From positions 18,766-82,765 of the forward strand of contig JBIISM010000011.1 in the NCBI GenBank assembly GCA_044341025.1: DNA of 64,000 bases. Direction: 5' to 3'. This document shows positions 49,390 through 60,362 of the stretch, in pieces. Positions within the stretch are counted from its first letter, which is position 1. Every line of letters starts with the position of its first letter. A model generated the notes under the pieces. It saw nothing but the letters and a program-made list of their open reading frames with translations, was not told the DNA's origin and did not search any database. This DNA comes from JABMMZ01 sp044341025 (GTDB taxonomy: Bacteria; Bacteroidota; Bacteroidia; NS11-12g; UBA955). Both the position numbers and the translations under genes were made by a program.

Positions 49390-52300
49390 GTGATTAAAAG
49401 GTTACTCTTTATTGTTTTATTTTTAATTATAAGTTCTTGTAAATTAAGTGCTCAGGGAACCGCGGGCAAGGATTTTTGGGTGGCTTTTATGGCCCAAGAT
49501 TGGGGTTGCTATTACAATAATTATTACTACAACAATGACACAGCGGAGCTGTTTTTGTCTTCTCAATTTGCCGCCAAGGTAACAATTACAGCTCCAGGAC
49601 AGAATTTCTCCAAGTCTGTTACACTTGCACCCAATATTACGACTATGGTGCGCATGCCACGTGAGGTGGTGTGCCGTTATTCAGATTCTGTAACCACCAA
49701 TGGAGTTAATATAAAAGCCGATACAACCATCAATGTGTATGCAGTAAACCGTTATTGGTGGTCAAAAGGTGCAACCGTGGTTATTCCGGTTACTTCAATT
49801 GCGTATTCACCAGAATATTTTATAACCACCAACCACGACAATAACTCTTGGGGTTGGTATTGTAACGGCAAAAGTTTACAATCTCCTGAATTTACAATCG
49901 TTGGTATAGCCGATTCGTCGGTTATTGAAGTCGTTCCCACCGGTGCCTCATCAAGAAATAGTCCAGCCAATCTGCCCTTTCAAATCACTTTAAAAAAGGG
50001 ACAAACCTTTCAATACATGACCACCGATAACGACCTTACAGGCAGTATCGTTCGGTCGAAATACATCAATTCTAAATACGCTGTGTTTGCGGGCAACAGA
50101 CAAAGCTACACGAATAGAACATACAATAATTCAACTTGTTACAGCAGTTGGGACCACATATACGAGCAGATGATGCCGACCATAACTTGGGGCAATAATT
50201 ACACGGCCATGCCATTCAAAAACAATGTGAAAGGTTATACCTTGAAAATTGTGGCTGCAGAAAACAACACCACGGTGCAAATCAATGGCAATTTTCTTTG
50301 CAATCTGAACCAAGGTAAATTTTACACCCATCAAGTCTATGGCGATTCTCTTTTGAGAATAACAGCCAACAACCGAATTTCAGTAGCCCAGTTTGCCTTG
50401 GGTGGCTATGGATGCAGCAACCATCCAAGCAAGCCATACATTGGAGATCCTGCCATGATGATGTTGTTCCCAGACGAACAGTTCGGGCAAAGTGCTACGG
50501 TTAATACCGTAAGTCAAAAAATGTGGTGGTGGTGGAGCAACAACTGGTGGTGGCAAAATACTGGTTCTGAACATTACATCAATGTAATGACCAAAACTGC
50601 CGATACAGCGAATTTTCAAATCAACAATAAAAAACTGCCCTCTGCTTCTTGGAAAACTAAATCGAATTTCAGCAACTACCATTTTGCACAAATTCAAGTG
50701 GACAGCGGTAGCCATTATCTAAAAAGCAATAAAGGGTTTTTAGCCTACGTCTATGGTTACCTATGGTATGAAGGCTACGCCTTTGCCGCGGCTGCAAATT
50801 TCAAAGCCATTCAAAACAACTTTGTCATAACCAATGCCCAATGCAAAAAAGATACAGTTGTCTTTCAAGCGGTCCAAAACGATAGTTTTTCCAATTATTC
50901 ATGGAAGTTTGGCGACAACACCACCGCAACTGGGCCCAATGTAAAACACAAATACAGAGATACTGGTTGGTATACGGTCAAGATGTATTGTTACCAGAAA
51001 CGGACCAATTCCAAAGACTCGGTAACAAAATCCTTATACATTGCAGATACAAAAATCCAATCCTTGTTTGGCAAGGACACCGCTATTTGTGGCAAGGTCA
51101 ACTTCGTTTTAATTTCAAAAGGTTTTAACATCGACAATGAGTATAAATGGAACGATGGTCACCCTGTGTATTACCGTGCGGTTAAAAATCCTGGTTTGTT
51201 GTGGTTAGAAGTAAAAGAAAGAAATGGTTGTGCATTTAGAGACACATTTAGAGCCAGCAACAGTGCATTTCCAAAAGCAAGTTTTACGGTTTCTAACGAT
51301 TCGTTTTGCTTAAACCGAAACATCGATGTGGTGTTTAAAAACCGTTCTACATGGATTGATACCGTAACAAGTTACCGCTGGGATTTTGGGGATACCGTTA
51401 TAACCACCATGGATAGCGTTGTGGTGCACCGATTCAAAAAGGCCAACACCTTCCCAATTATTTTGAGGGCTAACACCAAGTTCGATTGTTACCACGATAC
51501 CTTTATGGTGGTGGATGTATTGCCTTCACCCAAGGCCAATTTCACTTTCATTCGAAAAGATACTTGCTTTAACAACAATGCCATAGAATTAAAAAACAAC
51601 ACCGTAATAAATACCAACGACCATAGACGTTTTAAATGGTATTTCAGCGAAGGTTTTGTAATCAGCAATGGCAATCCTGTAGGCAAGCGAACTTACACAG
51701 ATTCTGGTGTGTTCAGGGTTCTGTTGATTTATGAAAACAAGAACGGATGTATTGATACCATGAGCAAATCGCTTACCGTGGTGCCGAACCCGAAAGCAAA
51801 CTTCTTGGTACCTAATGCGGTATACTGTTCCCGCGACTCAATTCCTTTTAAAAGCATCTCGTATGCCAAACATAGACCCCTCGCTTACCAATGGAATTGG
51901 GGTGATTCTACAAATAATAGCGCTGACTCATTAAGCTACCACAGTTTTGCTAAATCAGGTCAATACAAAATAAAACTTTCGGTTTGGTCGCCTCGAGGTT
52001 GCCGCGATACCATCCTTCGAACAATAAATATCAACGAAACACCGGTCATCGATTTTGCCATCAACAAAGATACCCAATGTATCAATGGTCATTCTTTCAG
52101 CTTTACAAATGCCACCAAATTTAAAGGCAGCCTCAATTACAACTGGAATATTTCAGATGCCAGCAGCAGCACCGACAGCAATTTTTTAAATAAGACCTTC
52201 AGCAAAGATTCTATTTATTCGGTTAAACTATCCAGCACCACCAGCGTTGGTTGTTATGCCCAAAAAATCAAATTGGTTTATTTGGGGGCCTATCCAGATT

Positions 52301-55300
52301 CAAAATTCTCGGTTGCTAATGCCCGTCAATGTTTCAAAGGCAATTTGTTCAACATCAACAACAACAGCAGCATCCGCTATGGAACGGTGGCTAAGAATTT
52401 ATGGACTTTTGGAAATGGAGATTCTTCAAAACTAAAAGACATACGTAATTATAACTACAAGACAGAGGACAGCTTTACTGTTCGTTTAATAACAGTCTCG
52501 AATCTTAATTGCCGAGATACCGCAAACGCTATGGTGGTAACCTTCCCACAAGGAAAAGCCTTGTTCCCTAGCCTAAATCCTGTTCAGTGTTTCGACCAAC
52601 ACCAATTTGTTTTCCCGAATACATCAAGCATTAAATCAGGCTCAATGACTTACGGCTGGACCTTTGGCGACAACAGCAGTTCAGATAGCATGAGTCCTGT
52701 GAAAAAATACAACAGCTATGGAATGTATTCTGTCGGCTTGGTGTCCACAAGCAACCACAATTGTAAGGATACCTTTACCAGAGAGGTGCTTGTAAATGCC
52801 AGTCCACTTGCTGCATTCAACATCAATAAAGACAAGCAATGTTACAAAGGCCATAACTTCAATTTTACCAACACCTCAAGCATTGCAAACGGAACAATCG
52901 CTAACAATTATTGGAACCATGGCGATTTGACTACCACATCAAACATCAGCAGCTTAAATAAAGCATACCCCAGCGAAGACACCTTCAAAGTCCACTTGGT
53001 GATCGTTTCTAACAATGCCTGTGCGGATACCATCGAAAAACAAATCGTGGTTTATCCGCAGGCCAAGGCCAAGTTTGTTGTAAACAAAGATGTGCAGTGC
53101 TTCAAACAACAAAATTTTGTGTTTACCAACCAATCGACTGTAAAACATGGTCAATTGTCGTACAGCTGGAATTTTGCCGACGGCGTCTTCAGCATCGACA
53201 CCAATCCGACAAAAAAGTATATTAAAGACTCTGTTTACAATGTGCGTCTAATCAGTAATACAGAGAACGCTTGCAAAGACACAGCGAACAAAATATTGGT
53301 TTTAAGCGTGAGCCCTGATGCTCGATTTGCCATTAGTAAAGACCGCCAATGCTTTAGAGGAAATGATTTTAGTTTTAGCAATTCAAGTTCGGTTTCCAAA
53401 GGCAGCATTGTTCAATACAATTGGAATATGGGTGACAATAAGTTCTTCAATACCTTTAATGTAAACAATTATAAATACAGAACCGAAGATACCTTTAACG
53501 TAAACTTGGTGGTATTAAGCGACAAGAATTGCTATGACACGGCTCGAAAAATTGCTGTAACATTTGCTCAACCCGTTGTTAAGTTCTTGATTCCTAACGA
53601 TAGCCAATGTTGGCAAAAGAACTTTTTTGTAATCAGTAACCAAACCAAATTAAAGTACGGTGTAATCAGCAGTTCATGGAATTTTGGCGACAATACCTTC
53701 TCAAATGTTTACCAACCAAACAACAAAATTTATCCGAACAAATCTGCATCTTACACCATTACCTACAAAGCAGTTTCCGACCATGGATGCCGCGATTCAG
53801 CGCAACACGACATCGCTTTGTTGGAACGCCCTGTATCTGAATTTACCATCAACGATTCCATTCAATGTTTCAAAGGCCACCTATACAGTTTCGCTAATAA
53901 AACGACTTTTAGTGCCATGAGCACTTTAAGCTATTGGTGGGATTATGCGAATGGAAATAAGAATACCGGAATAATGCCTGTAAATGCAACATACAGTAAG
54001 CCGGGATTGTATCCAATGGGCTTGGTATCATATTCTTCTTTGACAAATTGTTACGACACCATTGAGAAAATGATCGTTGTGGCCCCGCATGCCAATGTGA
54101 AATTTGCCCTCAACAACGACTCCCAGTGCTTTAGATTTAACCGTTTTGTGGTTCAAAACAATTCGACCGTTCAATTTGGCAGCATGCTTTACAATTGGAA
54201 TTTTGGCGACAATACCAAAGACACTTCAAAGAGTCCAATTAAATCATACAACAATAGCAGTTCATACACCATTAAATTAATGGTTGAAACCAATTACAAT
54301 TGTAAAGATTCTACAACACTTCCTGTGGGTTTCTATGCCACACCGAAGGCTGTTTTTTTAGTCAACAATCTTGACCAGTGTTTTAATAAGCACAGTTTTG
54401 ATTTTACCAATACATCCACTGTTAGCAGAGGTAATTTTAGCTCTAAATGGTGGTTTGATGACTTAAGCACTGGCAATTCAAAAGATTTTATCGGCAAACA
54501 ATTTAACTTGCCTGAGAACCATTTTGTGGAATTGTCAATCATTACCGATAAGGGTTGTGTGGATACATCGAGAAATTTGATTTACCTCGAAAACCACCGC
54601 AATTCTAAAATCGATTTTACAGAACTAGACTCCCAATGTTGGAAGAGCAATTTGTTTAATTTTGTTAACACCAAGACCAATGCGCGCGTTACGTTTGTAA
54701 GCAGCAAATGGGTTTTTGGCGACGGGCAAACGTCAAATCTTGACCAGCCAAATTCTTTGAAGTTTAGAAACGAAGGTTTGTTCAAAGTAATGTTGGCAAC
54801 GCAATCTGCGGTCTCTTGCATGGATACTGCCTACAGAACGGTGCGCATTTATCCGCATCCTAAGACCTCATTTACCGCCGACAAGGTTTGTTTTCCTGAG
54901 CCTGTAGTTTTCAAAAACAATACAAGCATTAGTTCAGGTATAATTAGGAGTTACGACTGGAAATTTGGCGACAACAGCAACAGCATTATTTCTAACCCAA
55001 TACACAATTACACCAATGCTGGGGTGTACAACGTGCAACTGATAACTAGTTCTGGCTATAACTGCAAAGACACCTTGTTGATTCCTTCAGCAGCGGTTGT
55101 TCAGGCCAAGCCAACAGCAAATTTTAGCTTCACCCAATTGCCTACCATAGAGCAAGACCAAACCCGTTTGCAGTTTAAGAACCTGTCTTCCGCAAACAGT
55201 ACCAGATTTGACTGGGAATTTGGCAATGCAAGCAGCAGCAAACAAAAAGAGCCTATTGGCTTGTACCAAGACACTGGAAGGTTCTGGATTACGATGGTGG

Positions 55301-55638
55301 CTTATACCAGCGAAGGCTGTTCTGATACGGTTCGCAAAACCACAGGCATGATTATCCCTGATTTCTTCTACTATTTACCAAATGCATTCACACCAAACGA
55401 CGACCCATTTAATGCCAATTACAAGGGCGTTGGAAGTGCATTTATATACAAATTCCATTTAGAAATATTCAACCGTTGGGGCGAAAAAATGTTCGAAACC
55501 TTCGACATCAATCAAGGTTGGGACGGCACCTACAAAGGCGAAATCTGCATGGAAGGTGCCTACCTCTGCCGCGTTCAATTGGTGCCATTCAAAGGAAGGA
55601 TGAAAGTCTATCAGCAGATGTTTATGTTGATGCGGTAG
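49390..55638 (+). CDS. Giant PKD-repeat surface protein with gliding-motility C-terminal domain
   Basis: A 2082-aa exported protein. Signal peptide (KRLLFIVLFLIISSC), then an IgGFc-binding-like N-terminal domain (GTAGKDFWVAFMAQDW, about 20-460), about 17 PKD-like repeats of ~75 residues plus one diverged Ig-like module, and a C-terminal gliding-motility-associated/T9SS type B domain (YLPNAFTPNDDPFNANYKG, NRWGEKMFETFDINQGWDG). PKD cores such as YSWNFAD or LYNWNFGDN recur, and most repeats carry a Cys near the start (QCFKGH) and one near the end (CxDT), suggesting an internal disulphide each. It probably forms a long adhesin-like stalk. The GTG start is at 49390. Confidence 0.9.
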   Translation: MIKRLLFIVLFLIISSCKLSAQGTAGKDFWVAFMAQDWGCYYNNYYYNNDTAELFLSSQFAAKVTITAPGQNFSKSVTLAPNITTMVRMPREVVCRYSDSVTTNGVNIKADTTINVYAVNRYWWSKGATVVIPVTSIAYSPEYFITTNHDNNSWGWYCNGKSLQSPEFTIVGIADSSVIEVVPTGASSRNSPANLPFQITLKKGQTFQYMTTDNDLTGSIVRSKYINSKYAVFAGNRQSYTNRTYNNSTCYSSWDHIYEQMMPTITWGNNYTAMPFKNNVKGYTLKIVAAENNTTVQINGNFLCNLNQGKFYTHQVYGDSLLRITANNRISVAQFALGGYGCSNHPSKPYIGDPAMMMLFPDEQFGQSATVNTVSQKMWWWWSNNWWWQNTGSEHYINVMTKTADTANFQINNKKLPSASWKTKSNFSNYHFAQIQVDSGSHYLKSNKGFLAYVYGYLWYEGYAFAAAANFKAIQNNFVITNAQCKKDTVVFQAVQNDSFSNYSWKFGDNTTATGPNVKHKYRDTGWYTVKMYCYQKRTNSKDSVTKSLYIADTKIQSLFGKDTAICGKVNFVLISKGFNIDNEYKWNDGHPVYYRAVKNPGLLWLEVKERNGCAFRDTFRASNSAFPKASFTVSNDSFCLNRNIDVVFKNRSTWIDTVTSYRWDFGDTVITTMDSVVVHRFKKANTFPIILRANTKFDCYHDTFMVVDVLPSPKANFTFIRKDTCFNNNAIELKNNTVINTNDHRRFKWYFSEGFVISNGNPVGKRTYTDSGVFRVLLIYENKNGCIDTMSKSLTVVPNPKANFLVPNAVYCSRDSIPFKSISYAKHRPLAYQWNWGDSTNNSADSLSYHSFAKSGQYKIKLSVWSPRGCRDTILRTININETPVIDFAINKDTQCINGHSFSFTNATKFKGSLNYNWNISDASSSTDSNFLNKTFSKDSIYSVKLSSTTSVGCYAQKIKLVYLGAYPDSKFSVANARQCFKGNLFNINNNSSIRYGTVAKNLWTFGNGDSSKLKDIRNYNYKTEDSFTVRLITVSNLNCRDTANAMVVTFPQGKALFPSLNPVQCFDQHQFVFPNTSSIKSGSMTYGWTFGDNSSSDSMSPVKKYNSYGMYSVGLVSTSNHNCKDTFTREVLVNASPLAAFNINKDKQCYKGHNFNFTNTSSIANGTIANNYWNHGDLTTTSNISSLNKAYPSEDTFKVHLVIVSNNACADTIEKQIVVYPQAKAKFVVNKDVQCFKQQNFVFTNQSTVKHGQLSYSWNFADGVFSIDTNPTKKYIKDSVYNVRLISNTENACKDTANKILVLSVSPDARFAISKDRQCFRGNDFSFSNSSSVSKGSIVQYNWNMGDNKFFNTFNVNNYKYRTEDTFNVNLVVLSDKNCYDTARKIAVTFAQPVVKFLIPNDSQCWQKNFFVISNQTKLKYGVISSSWNFGDNTFSNVYQPNNKIYPNKSASYTITYKAVSDHGCRDSAQHDIALLERPVSEFTINDSIQCFKGHLYSFANKTTFSAMSTLSYWWDYANGNKNTGIMPVNATYSKPGLYPMGLVSYSSLTNCYDTIEKMIVVAPHANVKFALNNDSQCFRFNRFVVQNNSTVQFGSMLYNWNFGDNTKDTSKSPIKSYNNSSSYTIKLMVETNYNCKDSTTLPVGFYATPKAVFLVNNLDQCFNKHSFDFTNTSTVSRGNFSSKWWFDDLSTGNSKDFIGKQFNLPENHFVELSIITDKGCVDTSRNLIYLENHRNSKIDFTELDSQCWKSNLFNFVNTKTNARVTFVSSKWVFGDGQTSNLDQPNSLKFRNEGLFKVMLATQSAVSCMDTAYRTVRIYPHPKTSFTADKVCFPEPVVFKNNTSISSGIIRSYDWKFGDNSNSIISNPIHNYTNAGVYNVQLITSSGYNCKDTLLIPSAAVVQAKPTANFSFTQLPTIEQDQTRLQFKNLSSANSTRFDWEFGNASSSKQKEPIGLYQDTGRFWITMVAYTSEGCSDTVRKTTGMIIPDFFYYLPNAFTPNDDPFNANYKGVGSAFIYKFHLEIFNRWGEKMFETFDINQGWDGTYKGEICMEGAYLCRVQLVPFKGRMKVYQQMFMLMR

Positions 55639-55649
55639 ATCCCTAGCCC

Positions 55650-57191
55650 CTATTTAAAGGCTTCCGCGCACGCCATCCCATCCAGCGCCGCACTGACTAT
55701 ACCCCCTGCATATCCAGCGCCTTCACCACATGGGAAAAGATTTTCGATCTGGGTATGACGGTAAGTGTCTTTATCGCGCGGAATGCGCACAGGGGAGGAG
55801 GTTCTGCTTTCTACACCCACCAATAGGGCTTCGTTGGTTCTATAGCCTTTCATGCTTTTGCCAAAATGACTCAAGCCTTCAGCCAATGATTGTCCAATAA
55901 ACATGGGCAATATTTTATGCAAATCAGCCGACCTTACCCCCGGTAAATACGAACACTCTGGTAAGTCTTTTGAAACTTTCTTTACTATGAAGTCGTCCAT
56001 GCGCTGAGCCGGTGCAACTATGCTTTTGTTAAGCGCAAATGCTTTCTGTTCCACATGTTTTTGAAATGCCAAGGCAGCCAATGGTCCTTCACCATAGGTT
56101 TGCAACCAATGGGCCGGGTTAACTGTTACCACCATGCCACTGTTCGAAAATTTGCCATTTCGTTTGCTCGGACTCCATCCGTTCACCACCACTTCGCCTG
56201 CATCGGTTGCTGCTGGTGCTATAATGCCTCCCGGGCACATGCAAAAGGAAAACACGCCATTGCCTGCTGCTTGGGTCACCAAACTGTATGACGCAGGTGG
56301 CAAATATTCTCCGCGGTCGGCCATCTTGTATTGTATACTGTCTATAAGTTCTTGGGGGTGTTCTATGCGCAAACCCAGAGCAAATGGTTTGGCTTCAATA
56401 TGGACATTTTTGCGGCTCAACAATTCGAAAATATCACGGGCCGAATGTCCTGTTGCCAATATTACGGCATCTACCGTTACGTCCTCGTTTCCGTTTACCT
56501 GTATGCTTTCTATTTTACCATCTTTGATGGAGAAGTCTGTAAGCTTGGCGTTAAACCTTATGTCACCGCCGGCTTTGATAATGGCCTCGCGCATGTTTTC
56601 AATAATGCCAGGCAATTTGTTGGTGCCAATATGCGGATGGGCATTGATTAAAATATCGGGATTGGCTCCATGGTCTACAAAAGTTTGTAAGACTTTTAAA
56701 ACATTGCCGCGCTTTTTACTTCGGGTGTAAAGTTTACCATCGCTGTATGTTCCAGCGCCACCTTCGCCAAAGCAATAATTGCTTTCAGGATTTACGACAA
56801 GTTCTTTGTTTAATACAGCCAAATCCCGTCGGCGGTCCTTAACGGTTTTACCTCTTTCAATCACCAATGGCCAATAACCATTTTCTATCAACTGCATGGC
56901 GGCGAATATGCCAGCGGGGCCAAAACCAATCACTGCGACTCTTCGCTTTAATAATTTTTCTTCTGACAAATTAAAACCACGCGGCAAGGCTTCCATGGTT
57001 TCGCCATTCAAATAGGCTTCAATACGCAAGAGGTAAACCGGGCTTTTACGCGCATCGATAGAGCGTTTTAGAATTCTAAATGCCGTTAATTGATCATTGT
57101 CTATGCGCAGCGCTCGGCATACTTGTTGACGGATAAAAACCTCGTCGAAGGCCTTCGCTGGTTCTAGTTTTAATTCTAATTCTTCGGGCAT
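55650..57191 (-). CDS. FAD-dependent dehydrogenase (COG2509-like)
   Basis: A 513-aa flavoprotein. After an N-terminal region (residues 1-80, FRILKRSIDARKSP), the Rossmann motif is RRVAVIGFGPAGIFAAMQLI, then VIERGKTVKDRRRDLA, CFGEGGAGTYSDGKLYTRSK, ILATGHSARDIFELL and the C-terminal FPCGEGAGYAGGIVSAALDG. This is the COG2509 family of uncharacterised FAD enzymes; the substrate is unknown. It starts 18 nt after the TPR gene, likely one transcript. Convergent with the PKD gene, 11 nt apart. Confidence 0.88.
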   Translation of the reverse strand: MPEELELKLEPAKAFDEVFIRQQVCRALRIDNDQLTAFRILKRSIDARKSPVYLLRIEAYLNGETMEALPRGFNLSEEKLLKRRVAVIGFGPAGIFAAMQLIENGYWPLVIERGKTVKDRRRDLAVLNKELVVNPESNYCFGEGGAGTYSDGKLYTRSKKRGNVLKVLQTFVDHGANPDILINAHPHIGTNKLPGIIENMREAIIKAGGDIRFNAKLTDFSIKDGKIESIQVNGNEDVTVDAVILATGHSARDIFELLSRKNVHIEAKPFALGLRIEHPQELIDSIQYKMADRGEYLPPASYSLVTQAAGNGVFSFCMCPGGIIAPAATDAGEVVVNGWSPSKRNGKFSNSGMVVTVNPAHWLQTYGEGPLAALAFQKHVEQKAFALNKSIVAPAQRMDDFIVKKVSKDLPECSYLPGVRSADLHKILPMFIGQSLAEGLSHFGKSMKGYRTNEALLVGVESRTSSPVRIPRDKDTYRHTQIENLFPCGEGAGYAGGIVSAALDGMACAEAFK

Positions 57192-57208
57192 TGGGCTGGG
57201 ATTAGAAT

Positions 57209-60200
57209 TTATTCGCCTTCAACTGGTGCCAATGGTTTGTTGCGGGCTTCTAAAGCAGCTAGTTTTTCTTTTGCAGTTGCTACAATCTCAGGGTTGTCAA
57301 ATTGCTCCATCACACTATTTAAAGTGGCTTTTGCTTGAAATTCGTCACCTTTCTTTAAGTAGTAATCAGACAATAAAACGAAGGTTTTGCCCAACCAAAA
57401 ATCGTAGTTGTTAAATTGGTTGTTAAACTCCATGATGCTCTTTTTGCATTTGTCTAAACTGTCTTGTGAGTATCGGATATACGCTTCGTAGTATTTCGCT
57501 TCAGCAGCGTATACGTCTTGTTGTGATTTTAATGTTTTGGCAAAATAAGCACTTGCCACTTTATACATGCTATCATTTAAGTAGTAACGGCCAATGACAT
57601 TGTTCGCCTCACCTTTTTCTGAGTTGGTAATTTGATCGTACTTTAAGATTTGCTCAGCTTTGATTTTTGCTTTTTCGTACGACTTTGTTTTGTTGTAGCA
57701 AATCAATTGTCCATACAAAGCCTTGCGAGATGACAAAGTATTGCTGCTGTATTTCTCAAGTTGTTCGTAAAAAGGAAGTCCTTTCTCACAATCTTGGCGT
57801 TTGCTGTAGATGTTGCACACTTGCAATATAGCATCTTCTTTGTACTCAGAATTTTGGTAATTGGCTACAAATTCTAGATGCTCAAGGGTGTTGCTGGTGT
57901 CTTTCAAATTCAAGTAACTCAAGCCACTGTAATAATGGGCTTGTAAAGTGAAGAAACCATTGCCGAAATTGTTTAAGTATTCTTTAAAATCTGCTGTTGC
58001 GTCCTTGTATTTGTTGCTGGTAAATTTCCTGTAGGCTGCATCGTAGTATAACGAATCTTCTTTGCTGGTACTGATGTTTACGTTAGGCAAAGTTTTAACC
58101 CAATCTAAGTATTCTTTAATGTTGCTTTGTTTCTTGGCCACAACCTCCGCATTTTTAATTGCTTTTGAGGCCTCTGGTGTTCCAGGGTAAGTGCGGGCAA
58201 TGTATTTGTATGTTTCCATTGCTTTGCCGTAATCGTTGCGCGCATAGTAAATACTGGCCAAACGCACGTGGCATTCTTTTACCAATGGACTGTTGGGGTA
58301 ATCGCCAATCAAATAATTGTAGTTGCGTTCAGCTTCAACATCGTTTTCTAAACTTAAATAAACCTCAGCAGTTTGGAACACGGCTTCAGGTATAAACAAT
58401 GAATTAGGATAGGAACTTGTAATCTTTTTAAGGACGACAATTTTTGATGTTTGTTTGCCTTGTAAACCATAGATCATGCCTTGTTGGAACATGGCATAAT
58501 CGGCGCCTGGTTTGCGGTTGCTGATGATGTAGGTATACGCATCCAGGGCGGCATTGTAATTTGAAATGGCAAAATAGCAATCGCCCAATCTTAAGGTTGC
58601 ATCATGGAACATGCTTTCGGGTAAAGTATAGCCAACGCTTTGTTTGTAGCTTAAAAAGTAATTGGCTGCCTCAGCAAACTTCTGTTGCTTGTAATAGGTA
58701 TAAGCTATGCCGTACAATGCTTCTGGGTAATATTTGGTCTTCTTGGTTTCAGCTATATCCATAAACTTTTGATAAAAGCTGCGTGCATTGTCGTACTTGA
58801 ATCTATTGTATTCAATTTCACCCAGCCAATAATTGCTTTCCCCTGAGATTTCACTGCTGCTGTTTAATGCAATGCAGCGTTTAAACATGCCTTCTGCGCT
58901 GGAAATGTCTTTTTGTAAATACAATTCCTCAGAACGCAAGAATAAGATTTTTTGGTACAAATCTTTGGTGCTTTCATCTGAAATACTCATGTCCTCCAAC
59001 ACAGCGATTGCCGCTTTGTAGTCGTTGCTGGTGTACAAAAGTGTGGCTAAATTTTTACTGCCTTCGTTCTTGTATTTAGACTTCGGGAAAGTTTCGTTAA
59101 AACGTTGATAAGCAGCAATTGCTTTGTTGTTGAATTCGAGTTCTTGGGCCAATTTGGCATATGCAAACATGGCTTCTTCTTGAATCGATTTGTCAAATTC
59201 AGTTCTTTGTGCTTCGTAAAAGGCATTGAATGCATTTTGCTTTTTCCCTATCTTCAAAAAGCAATCGCCCAAATGGTAACTCGCGCTCTGAGCCATGGCA
59301 TCTCCTGAATTGGCAATTCTTTCGAACAATTCAGAACTCTTAATGCAGTTTTTATTGGAGAAATAAGTGTAACCAATTTCGTAGGCTTCGGCATTGGTCA
59401 ATTCATTTATTTTGTATCGGCTGCTTTCAAAATATGTTTGTGCTTTTTCGTAATTTCCTAATCGGTAATGGCATTTCCCCATGAGCATATCGCGGTTTGT
59501 ATTCAATTCTGCAAAGTCTTTAGAACCCGCAAAGTCAATGGCCTTCTGATACTCGTTTTGGAGGTAATAAATCTCAGCGATGTAAAGTTTAACCGCCCCA
59601 ATATTCTGGTCTTGCACCTGCTTGAATGCTGCAAGTGCTTTTGTGTAATCTTTGTCCATGTAGCACGCATAGCCATAATAGTAAGTTGCTTCCGTTCTGT
59701 ATGGATTGTCGGTATTGGTTAAGGGGTATAATATTTCTTTAGCCTCTTTGGTTTTGTTGCTCTTGATGTAACAATACCCTAATCGATAAGCATAACGTTC
59801 CTTGTCTTCAGCACTTAAGTTGGATTCCTGAACAGTTTTGTAGTAAGACAATGCACTTTTGAATTTTCCAAGCTTGAAATAATAATCACCCAATTCTAAG
59901 TTTGCCGCATTTACCTTCCTGCTTTGTGGATAGCGTGCAATGAAATCCAACATGTTGGCAAGCGCATTGTTGTGCAGTAATTTCAATTTGCAACTGGCAA
60001 TGTAAAACTCCACATCACTTGTGTTAATGTTGTCTGTTGCGTATGGGAGGTAATCCATGAAATTGGAAATTGCAGCATTGTACAACTGTTTGTCATACAA
60101 CTCCAACGCGGTATTGTAGAGTTTTATCTTGTCTTCGTTGGCTGCAGTTTTCTGTGCCTTGGCTTGAATAAAAATCAAACTAAGCAAACTGATGAAAATG

Positions 60201-60229
60201 ATTCTGTATAAACGCTGAATGGTCATCAT
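57209..60229 (-). CDS. Large periplasmic TPR protein
   Basis: A 1006-aa helical-repeat protein with signal peptide MTIQRLYRIIFISLLSLIFI ending QAKAQ. More than twenty tetratricopeptide-like repeats are visible, for example YYFKLGKFKSALSYYKTVQ, LGDCYFAISNYNAALDAYTY and LASIYYARNDYGKAMETYKY. The C-terminus ends LEARNKPLAPVEGE. Such YbgF/BamD-like repeat proteins organise envelope complexes in Bacteroidota. ATG 60229 (or 60226) is chosen because an upstream in-frame ATG at 60283 lies before the signal peptide. Upstream of the FAD gene. Confidence 0.85.
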   Translation of the reverse strand: MMTIQRLYRIIFISLLSLIFIQAKAQKTAANEDKIKLYNTALELYDKQLYNAAISNFMDYLPYATDNINTSDVEFYIASCKLKLLHNNALANMLDFIARYPQSRKVNAANLELGDYYFKLGKFKSALSYYKTVQESNLSAEDKERYAYRLGYCYIKSNKTKEAKEILYPLTNTDNPYRTEATYYYGYACYMDKDYTKALAAFKQVQDQNIGAVKLYIAEIYYLQNEYQKAIDFAGSKDFAELNTNRDMLMGKCHYRLGNYEKAQTYFESSRYKINELTNAEAYEIGYTYFSNKNCIKSSELFERIANSGDAMAQSASYHLGDCFLKIGKKQNAFNAFYEAQRTEFDKSIQEEAMFAYAKLAQELEFNNKAIAAYQRFNETFPKSKYKNEGSKNLATLLYTSNDYKAAIAVLEDMSISDESTKDLYQKILFLRSEELYLQKDISSAEGMFKRCIALNSSSEISGESNYWLGEIEYNRFKYDNARSFYQKFMDIAETKKTKYYPEALYGIAYTYYKQQKFAEAANYFLSYKQSVGYTLPESMFHDATLRLGDCYFAISNYNAALDAYTYIISNRKPGADYAMFQQGMIYGLQGKQTSKIVVLKKITSSYPNSLFIPEAVFQTAEVYLSLENDVEAERNYNYLIGDYPNSPLVKECHVRLASIYYARNDYGKAMETYKYIARTYPGTPEASKAIKNAEVVAKKQSNIKEYLDWVKTLPNVNISTSKEDSLYYDAAYRKFTSNKYKDATADFKEYLNNFGNGFFTLQAHYYSGLSYLNLKDTSNTLEHLEFVANYQNSEYKEDAILQVCNIYSKRQDCEKGLPFYEQLEKYSSNTLSSRKALYGQLICYNKTKSYEKAKIKAEQILKYDQITNSEKGEANNVIGRYYLNDSMYKVASAYFAKTLKSQQDVYAAEAKYYEAYIRYSQDSLDKCKKSIMEFNNQFNNYDFWLGKTFVLLSDYYLKKGDEFQAKATLNSVMEQFDNPEIVATAKEKLAALEARNKPLAPVEGE

Positions 60230-60362
60230 ATCTAGGCAAATTTCGTTTATCGTTGGCGCTGTTGCAAAAGGAGTTTTAAACATAGTGTACTCAGATTGAG
60301 ATAGTCTGATAATTCATTGGTTTTATTATTATTTCAACGGCGTTTTTCTCGTTTTCTTGTGC

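Noticed and set aside
56134..56730. 198-aa plus-strand gene antisense to the FAD enzyme
   Set aside because: Composition and position follow the conserved flavoprotein on the other strand; no family features.
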